Source: Gemmatimonadaceae bacterium (lineage in GTDB: Bacteria; Gemmatimonadota; Gemmatimonadetes; Gemmatimonadales; Gemmatimonadaceae). From it: DNA of 5,555 bases. This document shows, piece after piece, positions 1 through 4,496 of the stretch. The stretch covers positions 1-5,555 of the forward strand of contig JABFXM010000337.1 in NCBI GenBank assembly GCA_013361745.1. Reading direction: 5' to 3'. Position 1 is the first letter of the stretch. Each line of letters starts with the position of its first letter. The position numbers were made by a program, and so were the translations under genes. Below the pieces are notes generated by a model. That model was not told where the DNA came from, did not search any database, and saw nothing but the letters and a program-made list of their open reading frames with translations.

Positions 1-1
1 C

Positions 2-1153
2 GCGACCGGCGGCGGCACGGGCGCGGCCGCGGTGCGCGCCTTCGCCGCCGCCGACGCGGTGCTCATCATCGCCTGCCCGTGCGCCATGGGGCTCGCGGTT
101 CCCACCGCCGTCATGGTCGCGACGGGGAAGGGCGCCGAGCTCGGTGTGCTCATCAAGGGCGGGGAAGCGCTCCAGCGCGCGGGCGACGTCACCGTCGTCG
201 TGCTCGACAAGACGGGAACGATCACCGCCGGAAAGCCGGCCGTCACCGATGTGCTCCTCGCGCAGGATGCCGGCCTCTCCTCCCGCGACCTGCTCTCGCT
301 CGTCGCATCCGTCGAACGGTCGAGCGAGCACCCGCTCGCCGAAGCCATCGTCGGGCATGCACGCGAGGAAGGCGCGCCGCTCGTGGACGCGGAGCGCTTC
401 GCGTCGCTCACCGGTCGCGGCGCGAGCGGCCTCGTGAACGGCCGCGAGATCGTCATCGGCAACGAGCGCGCGATGACCGAAGCGGGCGTCGACGCCTCTC
501 CTTTCGCCGCCGACGTCGCGCGCCTCGCGGCCGACGCGAAGACGGTCGTCTACGCCGCCGTCGATGGAAGACTCGCCGGCATCCTCGCGATCGCCGATCC
601 CATAAAGCCCACGTCGCCCGCCGCGATCGCGCGCCTCCGCGAGTTGGGACTCCGCGTCGTCATGCTCACCGGCGACGATCGCCGCACCGCGGAGGCTGTG
701 GCCCGTGCCGCGGGAGTGGATGCGGTGGTGGCGGGTGTGCTGCCGGAGGGCAAGGTCGCAGAGGTGAAGCGGCTGCAAGGGGAGGGAGCCGTCGTCGCGA
801 TGGTCGGCGACGGGATCAACGATGCACCCGCCCTCGCGCAGGCCGACGTCGGGATCGCGATCGGCACCGGCACCGACGTCGCCGTCGAGGCAGCGGACGT
901 CGCGCTGATGCAGGGGGACCTCCGCGGCGCGGTGCGCGCGATCGAGCTCTCGCGCCGCACCATGCGCACGATGCGCCAGAACCTGTTCTGGGCGTTCGTC
1001 TACAACGTGATCGGGATCCCCGTCGCCGCGGGGGTGCTCTATCCCGCCTTCGGGCTTCTCCTCAGCCCGATCCTCGCGAGCGCGGCGATGGCGTTCAGCT
1101 CGGTGAGCGTGGTGTCGAACAGCCTGCGACTGCGGCGCTACCGCGTCGCCTGA
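2..1153 (+). CDS. copA: Copper-exporting P1B-type ATPase, C-terminal part (5' end outside window)
   Basis: Inner-membrane pump that uses ATP to move Cu(I) out of the cytosol. The reading frame is open from base 2, so the gene starts upstream; the GTG at 32 is internal and not a start. Numbering from that GTG, visible landmarks are the transmembrane CPC metal site (C15-P-C17), the phosphorylation motif DKTGT (D59 is the phosphorylated Asp), the P1B-specific HP pair in SEHPLA (H100), TGD (213-215) and the hinge GDGINDAPA (259-267). The last two membrane helices carry the YN pair (Y324-N325) and the M-x-x-S-S pattern (M353...S357); CPC plus YN plus MxxSS is the known Cu(I) signature of subgroup 1B-1, which argues against Zn/Cd pumps. 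Missing: the N-terminal metal-binding domain(s), early helices and probably most of the actuator domain. The next gene is a CsoR-type copper sensor 14 bases downstream, supporting copper as substrate and one operon. Confidence 0.96.
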   Translation, partial: ATGGGTGAAAVRAFAAADAVLIIACPCAMGLAVPTAVMVATGKGAELGVLIKGGEALQRAGDVTVVVLDKTGTITAGKPAVTDVLLAQDAGLSSRDLLSLVASVERSSEHPLAEAIVGHAREEGAPLVDAERFASLTGRGASGLVNGREIVIGNERAMTEAGVDASPFAADVARLAADAKTVVYAAVDGRLAGILAIADPIKPTSPAAIARLRELGLRVVMLTGDDRRTAEAVARAAGVDAVVAGVLPEGKVAEVKRLQGEGAVVAMVGDGINDAPALAQADVGIAIGTGTDVAVEAADVALMQGDLRGAVRAIELSRRTMRTMRQNLFWAFVYNVIGIPVAAGVLYPAFGLLLSPILASAAMAFSSVSVVSNSLRLRRYRVA

Positions 1154-1154
1154 C

Positions 1155-1160
1155 GGAGAG
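1155..1160 (+). promoter_or_regulatory. Ribosome binding site of csoR
   Basis: GGAGAG lies seven bases before the ATG at 1168, directly after the copA stop codon. It fixes the csoR start inside a much longer open frame that runs through copA in another phase, and shows that csoR is translated from the copA transcript. Confidence 0.75.
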
Positions 1161-1167
1161 ACCAGCG

Positions 1168-1557
1168 ATGACTTCCACGAAGACCACGGGCGCGAAGTCG
1201 CCTGCCGTGTCCGACGAGCAGAGCCCGATCGACGCCAGCTGCGGCTGTGCCGCGCACGACGCGGGCGGAAGAAAGGCCCTCGCGGTCGATCCCGAGGCGA
1301 AGTCGCGCAACACGAAGCGGCTCCGCCGGATCGAGGGGCAGGTGCGTGGGCTGCAGAAGATGGTCGAGGAGGACCGCTACTGCGCCGACATCATGATGCA
1401 GATCAGCTCAGTGCAGGAGGCGCTGCGTGCCGTCGGGCGCGAGCTGATGCGCAATCACCTTCGCCACTGCGCGACGACCGCCATCCGCAGCGACGACGCG
1501 CGCGCCGAGGAGATGTATGACGAGATCGTGGAGCTGATGTACCGTCACGGCCGCTGA
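1168..1557 (+). CDS. csoR: CsoR-family copper-sensing transcriptional repressor with extended N-terminus
   Basis: 129-residue all-helical DUF156/CsoR-type regulator. The core (about residues 44-126) begins with the family's basic segment KRLRRIEGQVRGLQKM, which contributes to DNA binding. It contains the Cu(I) ligand triad C72, H97 and C101, from RYC and NHLRHC. The 25- and 4-residue spacings equal those of Mycobacterium tuberculosis CsoR (C36, H61, C65, from memory). Cys at the last site favours copper over the Ni/Co (RcnR) branch, which has His there. Members are repressors that leave the operator when metal binds. ATG chosen for its Shine-Dalgarno sequence. Odd: about 45 residues precede the core, longer than classical CsoR, and include C25-G-C27 and H30, possible extra metal or thiol ligands (inference). 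It follows copA in the same operon; the operator should be upstream of copA, outside the window. A persulfide sensor (CstR-like) is less likely given the intact His ligand and the copA neighbour. Confidence 0.94.
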   Translation: MTSTKTTGAKSPAVSDEQSPIDASCGCAAHDAGGRKALAVDPEAKSRNTKRLRRIEGQVRGLQKMVEEDRYCADIMMQISSVQEALRAVGRELMRNHLRHCATTAIRSDDARAEEMYDEIVELMYRHGR

Positions 1558-1603
1558 GCGCTCACCCGCGGCCGCGGCGCCCACGACTGGGCGCTCAGTC
1601 GTG
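1555..1603. terminator. Bidirectional terminator-like palindrome cluster between convergent genes
   Basis: The space between csoR and the oppositely oriented gene is filled with inverted repeats. These are TGAGCGCTCA (1555-1564, over the csoR stop), the perfect 12-base palindrome CCGCGGCCGCGG (1566-1577), a 7-bp stem GCGCCCA/TGGGCGC with loop CGAC (1577-1594), and an 8-bp stem CACGACTG/CAGTCGTG with a 6-base loop (1582-1603). The last two overlap and cannot form together. No T-run follows on either strand, so a classical intrinsic terminator is not proven, but position and GC-rich stems fit transcription termination from both sides. Confidence 0.55.
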
Positions 1604-2146
1604 CGAGGGAAGGTCCGGGTTGATGATCCGCTTGCGTGCCGGCGCGACGGGCGCGGTCTCGAGCAGCCGCCGCAGCTCGTCGTCCTGCATGGTCATCCAG
1701 TCGGCGGGAAAGTCCACCAGTCGACGCTTCGCGCCCGTCGACAGCGATTCGAAGGCGAGCCAGCCGTTCTGCAGGTCCCCGAGATTGCGCGGTGAGCTGC
1801 TCGTCGCCTGGCCGGGTGTCACCGCCCAGACCCGCCAGTGCTCGCCGTTCGCGTCGTCGAACTCGCGGATCCGCTCGATGGTCGACGTTCCCGCCTCGCC
1901 GTCCGCGATCTGCGGACCGCCCCGACGCCGCGCGCGCGCCGCGCTGCGCAGCGCGATCATCTCCTCGGTCGTGCGTGCGGCCGCGAGCAGCGCGTCGTCG
2001 AGCTTGCGCAGCTCGCCCGTCGTCTCGGGGGTTTCGCCGTTGGCCGTCGCGCGACACGCTTCCTCGAGCTGACGGGCGAGCTCCTCCCGCACCTCTTCGA
2101 GCTTTTCGCTGGCGGATCGTGGTTCGCTGAAGGGAGTCTCGCTCAT
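1595..2146 (-). CDS. Protein of unknown function, coiled-coil N-terminus plus domain shared with the next minus-strand gene
   Basis: 183 residues, predicted soluble: no signal peptide or membrane segment seen. Residues 11-35 (ASEKLEEVREELARQLEEA) and 45-75 are charged, Leu/Ala-rich and probably helical or coiled-coil. A basic turn RARRRGG (71-77) leads into a domain at about 101-162: HW (103-104), V109, W129-L130, S134, RRL (141-143), P147, W150, D155 and L158. The same pattern recurs in the protein encoded at 2248-2544, which supports both genes being real. I do not recognise a named family. The ATG at 2146 is preferred over an in-frame TTG at 2185, because the TTG would add 13 residues lying before the predicted helix; no strong ribosome site is seen for either. 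It converges on csoR with only 37 bases between the stop codons, and sits 101 bases downstream of the other small gene on the same strand, so co-transcription is possible. Confidence 0.75.
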   Translation of the reverse strand: MSETPFSEPRSASEKLEEVREELARQLEEACRATANGETPETTGELRKLDDALLAAARTTEEMIALRSAARARRRGGPQIADGEAGTSTIERIREFDDANGEHWRVWAVTPGQATSSSPRNLGDLQNGWLAFESLSTGAKRRLVDFPADWMTMQDDELRRLLETAPVAPARKRIINPDLPSHD

Positions 2147-2203
2147 TCGTGCGGTCCGGGGATGGTCGACCCCAACCAAGCGCAACTGACGTGCCCCGGC
2201 TGC

Positions 2204-2229
2204 GTGAACGCCATGCCCTCCGCGTTCGC
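2204..2229 (-). terminator. Hairpin in the gap between the two small minus-strand genes
   Basis: GTGAACGC (2204-2211) pairs with GCGTTCGC (2222-2229) through seven Watson-Crick pairs and one G-T wobble around a 10-base loop. It lies 18 bases beyond the stop codon of the upstream minus-strand gene. It has no T-run, so it may be an attenuator, an mRNA-end stem or chance. The rest of the 101-base gap (2147-2247) includes a slightly AT-richer patch at 2228-2240 but no promoter that I can defend. Confidence 0.25.
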
Positions 2230-2247
2230 TTTCAGTTTACCGCCGGC

Positions 2248-2544
2248 TCAGCGGCAGGCGTCCAGGAAATAGGAGCTGTCCCGCTGCGACGGCCGTGCAC
2301 CGACGGACCGATCGCTCGGCGGACTCGCGCGATCGGCGAGCTTCCCGTCGCAGAGCGCGACCAGCGCCTCGTCGCTCAGCTCGTGCCACTTCGTCGGGTA
2401 GACCCAGAGGCGGCGTACCACCTGTTCGCTCTGGCAGATGAGGCACCGATCGGCGCGCGCGCCGGGAACGCCCCGCGCATCGACTTCCGTGATCAGCCAG
2501 TGGTCGGTGCCGGAAAGAATGCGGCGCTTGAGAAGAGTGTCCAT
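2248..2544 (-). CDS. Small CxxC protein of unknown function, paralogous domain to the 1595-2146 product
   Basis: 98 residues, predicted soluble. The domain spans about residues 12-65: HW (15-16), V21, L35, S39, RRL (44-46), P50, W53, D58, L61 and L64. It aligns with residues 101-162 of the neighbouring minus-strand product with identical spacing from RRL to the last Leu. Within it lies C34-L-I-C37, a CxxC that could bind metal or form a disulfide; the paralog has A131 aligned to I36 and F132 aligned to C37, so the Cys pair is not conserved between the two. A further Cys is at 65 and one at 97. Residues 70-98 are Ser/Arg/Asp-rich and look disordered. The ATG at 2544 has no clear Shine-Dalgarno sequence; seven bases upstream is GTTAGGC, an integron-core-like heptamer, and then a large inverted repeat. 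It is transcribed divergently from the aldehyde dehydrogenase. I recognise no named family and propose no function. Confidence 0.7.
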   Translation of the reverse strand: MDTLLKRRILSGTDHWLITEVDARGVPGARADRCLICQSEQVVRRLWVYPTKWHELSDEALVALCDGKLADRASPPSDRSVGARPSQRDSSYFLDACR

Positions 2545-2551
2545 CGATGCT

Positions 2552-2558
2552 GCCTAAC
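2552..2558 (-). other. attC-core-like heptamer GTTAGGC (minus strand)
   Basis: On the minus strand the order is inverted-repeat arm, one base, GTTAGGC, seven bases, ATG of the CxxC gene. GTTRRRY is the known R' core of integron attC sites, after which cassette genes usually start within a few bases. The expected opposite core (RYYYAAC) beyond the far arm near 2673-2685 is absent; that stretch reads GCGCC-rich instead. The match is therefore to half of the site and may be coincidental. Confidence 0.22.
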
Positions 2559-2570
2559 GGTGCTCATGGG

Positions 2571-2588
2571 CTTCCCTCGCGAGGGAAG
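2571..2588. repeat. Perfect 18-base palindrome
   Basis: CTTCCCTCGCGAGGGAAG equals its own reverse complement over all 18 bases; the flanking bases do not extend it. As DNA it has the symmetry of an operator for a dimeric regulator. As RNA it gives a 6-7 bp stem with a CGCG-centred loop. It sits 27 bases before the minus-strand CxxC gene start, where a repressor could block transcription. Confidence 0.75.
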
Positions 2589-2617
2589 GGCGCGTCCGGG
2601 CGGTGCATGGCGCGCGG

Positions 2618-2639
2618 TGACGGGCTCGAGGCCCGGTCA
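2618..2639. repeat. Bulged 8-bp hairpin
   Basis: TGACGGGC (2618-2625) pairs with GCCC (2631-2634) and GTCA (2636-2639), leaving a single bulged G at 2635 and a five-base loop TCGAG. It lies inside the 12-base inverted repeat. Confidence 0.55.
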
Positions 2640-2668
2640 TCGCCTATCACACTCCGTGCCGCCCATGA

Positions 2669-2690
2669 GCACGGGCGCGGACTCCCGTGC
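2669..2690. repeat. 7-bp hairpin overlapping the right arm of the large inverted repeat
   Basis: GCACGGG (2669-2675) pairs exactly with CCCGTGC (2684-2690) across an eight-base loop. Its left strand uses the last four bases of the right arm at 2661-2672, so it competes with the long-range 12-bp stem. A third partner for GCACGG is CCGTGC at 2654-2659. Confidence 0.55.
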
Positions 2691-2718
2691 CTGCGAGAGG
2701 TCGAGACCGGCAGCGTCG

Positions 2719-2737
2719 CCGTGGGACGCGCCCACGG
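2719..2737. repeat. 7-bp hairpin CCGTGGG/CCCACGG
   Basis: Exact 7-bp stem (2719-2725 with 2731-2737) around loop ACGCG, standing alone in the leader region of the aldehyde dehydrogenase. No T-run follows. It could be an operator, an RNA stem or chance in GC-rich DNA. Confidence 0.4.
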
Positions 2738-2862
2738 GCCCTCCACTGCACGCCCTCGTCCTCCTGAGGATCGTGCCCGAACGCTTGCACGCGCCTGGTG
2801 CGTCGGCAAAGTTCCAGTGGCGCCTCGCGCCGAAGAAGCGAACGTCCCCCGCATCTTGCCTC

Positions 2863-2868
2863 GAGGAG
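2863..2868 (+). promoter_or_regulatory. Ribosome binding site of the aldehyde dehydrogenase
   Basis: GAGGAG sits seven bases before the ATG at 2876 and decides this start over an upstream in-frame ATG at 2798, whose 26 added residues are Arg/Ser-rich and unlike the family. Confidence 0.75.
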
Positions 2869-2875
2869 CGGTCCC

Positions 2876-4483
2876 ATGGCGCAGACCATCCGCGTGCCCG
2901 ACCCTGCGACTGCGCCCCGGCGCCCGCGGCTCACCACGCCGATTCCTCCGGAGCGGTTCCGTGCCCTCGCGGCGCTGGCCGCCGTCGCAGCGGGGCGCGG
3001 CGACATCGAGGTCACGACCCCCTTCACCGGCGCGACGTTAGGCGCCATCCCCCATGGTGCCCCGGCCGACATCCTCGCCGCCGTGGACCGCGCCCGCGAT
3101 GCGCAGCGGCGATGGGCCGAGGCGCCGATCGCCGCCCGCGCGGCGGTGCTCGATCGGTTCCACGCCCGCCTGCTCGACCGGCGTGAAGAGATCGTCGATC
3201 TCATCCAGCTCGAGTCGGGGAAGGCGCGCCGCTACGCCTTCGAGGAGATCGTCGACACGTCGCTCGTCGCGAAGCACTACGCCGCACACGGCCCGCGCTA
3301 TCTCCGACCGCGCCGGCGTCGCGGTGCCTTGCCTCTGCTCACGACGACCGTCGAGATCCGTCACCCGGTGGGCGTCGTCGGGGTGATCGCGCCGTGGAAC
3401 TTTCCGCTCATCCTCTCGATCACCGACGCCTTGGCCGCCCTCCTCGCCGGCAACACGGTCGTCCTCCGTCCCGACGTGCAGAGCTCCTTCAGCGCGCTCT
3501 GGGCCGCGGAGCTGCTCTACGAGTGCGGCATTCCGCGCGACGTTCTCATCGTCGTCACCGGTGACGGTGCGGAGCTCGGCCCCTCGCTCGTCGGCACCGT
3601 GGACTTCGTCATGTTCACCGGCAGCACCAGAACCGGAAAGATCATCGCCCGTCAGGCCGCCGAGCGATTGGTGGGCTACTCGCTCGAGCTGGGCGGAAAG
3701 AACCCGATGATCGTGCTCCCCGACGCAGACCTCGACGCCGCCGTCGATGGCGCTGTCCGCGGCTGCTTCACCGGCGCCGGACAGGTCTGCGTGTCCATCG
3801 AGCGGCTCTACCTGCCGGGCGCGTCGTACGACCGCTTCGTGCGCGCGTTCGTCGAGCGGACGCGCAGCCTTCGCATCGGTGCCGCGCTCGACTTTTCGAC
3901 CGACGTCGGCACGCTCACCACGCGACGCCAGCTCGACACGGTGCAGACGCACGTCGACGACGCCGTCGCGAAGGGCGCCCGCGTGCTCGTCGGCGGGAGG
4001 GCGCGTCCCGACCTCGGGCCCTTCTTCTACGAGCCCACCGTGCTCGAGGGAGTGAAGCCCGGGATGCTCGCCTTCGCCGAAGAGACCTTCGGCCCCGTCG
4101 TGTCGGTCTATCGGTATGACGACGTCGAGGACGCCATCGACGCCGCGAACGACACGCGCTACGGCCTGAACGCGAGCGTCTGGTCGCGCAGCAATCGCAA
4201 CGCACTGCGCGTGGCCGGCCGCATCCGCGCCGGATCGGTGAACGTCAATGAAGCGTACGCTGCGACCTGGACCGCGACCGGCTCGCCGATCGGCGGCATG
4301 AAGGAATCAGGTGTCGGCCGGCGTCACGGCGAGGAGGGAGTGCTCAAGTACACCGAGGCGCAGACCATCGCGACGCAGCGCTTCATGCCGCTCGCGCCGC
4401 CGCCCTTCCTCCCCGAGCCGATGTACGTGAAGCTCATGTCCCGTGTCGTGCGGCTGCTCGGCCGCATCCCGGGACTGCGCTGA
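2876..4483 (+). CDS. gabD2: NAD(P)-dependent aldehyde dehydrogenase, GabD2/succinate-semialdehyde dehydrogenase type
   Basis: 535-residue cytosolic oxidoreductase converting an aldehyde to its acid. Catalytic parts are all present: N175 in PWNFP, the cofactor loop FTGSTRTG (247-254), general base E271 in LELGGKNP, nucleophile C305 in GQVC and E403 in EETFGPV. The 340-395 region (FSTDVG, GGRARPDLGPFFYEPTVL) and the end of the fold (SGVGRRHGEEGVLKYTEAQT) recall mycobacterial GabD2, a succinate-semialdehyde dehydrogenase, from memory. The usual Lys of the VxKP segment is Arg here (R198 in VVLRPD). The C-terminal tail (about 514-535, PMYVKLMSRVVRLLGRIPGLR apart from ends) is cationic and amphipathic and might touch a membrane (inference). 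Residue 55 uses TTA, a rare codon in such GC-rich DNA. The start is set by GAGGAG. The following reductase begins 13 bases after the stop, so one operon is likely and the true substrate may be a longer aldehyde rather than succinate semialdehyde. Confidence 0.9.
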   Translation: MAQTIRVPDPATAPRRPRLTTPIPPERFRALAALAAVAAGRGDIEVTTPFTGATLGAIPHGAPADILAAVDRARDAQRRWAEAPIAARAAVLDRFHARLLDRREEIVDLIQLESGKARRYAFEEIVDTSLVAKHYAAHGPRYLRPRRRRGALPLLTTTVEIRHPVGVVGVIAPWNFPLILSITDALAALLAGNTVVLRPDVQSSFSALWAAELLYECGIPRDVLIVVTGDGAELGPSLVGTVDFVMFTGSTRTGKIIARQAAERLVGYSLELGGKNPMIVLPDADLDAAVDGAVRGCFTGAGQVCVSIERLYLPGASYDRFVRAFVERTRSLRIGAALDFSTDVGTLTTRRQLDTVQTHVDDAVAKGARVLVGGRARPDLGPFFYEPTVLEGVKPGMLAFAEETFGPVVSVYRYDDVEDAIDAANDTRYGLNASVWSRSNRNALRVAGRIRAGSVNVNEAYAATWTATGSPIGGMKESGVGRRHGEEGVLKYTEAQTIATQRFMPLAPPPFLPEPMYVKLMSRVVRLLGRIPGLR

Positions 4484-4496
4484 CCGCCGGCGGCGC

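Larger units (their letters stand above)
2560..2672. repeat. 113-base element bounded by perfect 12-base inverted repeats
   Basis: GTGCTCATGGGC (2560-2571) and GCCCATGAGCAC (2661-2672) are exact reverse complements. The 89 bases between them hold further stems: the 18-base palindrome at 2571-2588, a possible 5-bp GCGCG/CGCGC stem (2590-2594 / 2611-2615) and a bulged 8-bp hairpin (2618-2639). Folded on either strand this gives a multi-branched structure closed by a 12-bp stem. It lies 16 bases upstream of the CxxC gene start and about 200 bases upstream of the aldehyde dehydrogenase. It could be an attC-like recombination site, a palindromic repeat element or a structured leader RNA. Confidence 0.7.
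2545..2875. other. Divergent intergenic region rich in inverted repeats, no gene seen
   Basis: 331 bases between the minus-strand CxxC gene and the plus-strand aldehyde dehydrogenase. Short open frames here are of the kind expected in GC-rich DNA and none has family features. The left 145 bases hold nested and overlapping inverted repeats, listed separately; a hairpin follows at 2719-2737; and the final 130 bases are plain apart from a Shine-Dalgarno sequence. Promoters for both genes should lie here, but no pair of -35/-10 hexamers convinced me. Confidence 0.7.

Noticed and set aside
79..1167. Long plus-strand open frame through copA that continues in phase into csoR
   Set aside because: The translation before 1168 is Arg/Gly-rich shadow of copA; csoR has its own ATG and Shine-Dalgarno sequence.
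2147..2185. TTG start at 2185 for the 183-residue protein
   Set aside because: The in-frame ATG at 2146 begins right before the predicted helix, and the TTG has no better ribosome site.
2785..2813. TTGCAC with a 17-base spacer as a promoter for the aldehyde dehydrogenase
   Set aside because: The -10 position reads AAAGTT, too far from the consensus.
2798..2875. Upstream in-frame ATG of the aldehyde dehydrogenase
   Set aside because: The added 26 residues are low-complexity Arg/Ser and lack a ribosome site; GAGGAG supports 2876.
2552..3043. GCCTAAC at 2552 and GTTAGGC at 3037 as the two ends of one attC
   Set aside because: At 492 bases it is far longer than known attC sites, and the right end lies inside the conserved dehydrogenase coding sequence.
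2149..3186. 345-codon plus-strand open frame across the intergenic region
   Set aside because: It runs antisense to the CxxC gene and out of phase with the dehydrogenase, with no recognisable domain.
3038..3952. 304-codon minus-strand open frame opposite the aldehyde dehydrogenase
   Set aside because: It overlaps the catalytic core of a clear enzyme gene and has no family features.
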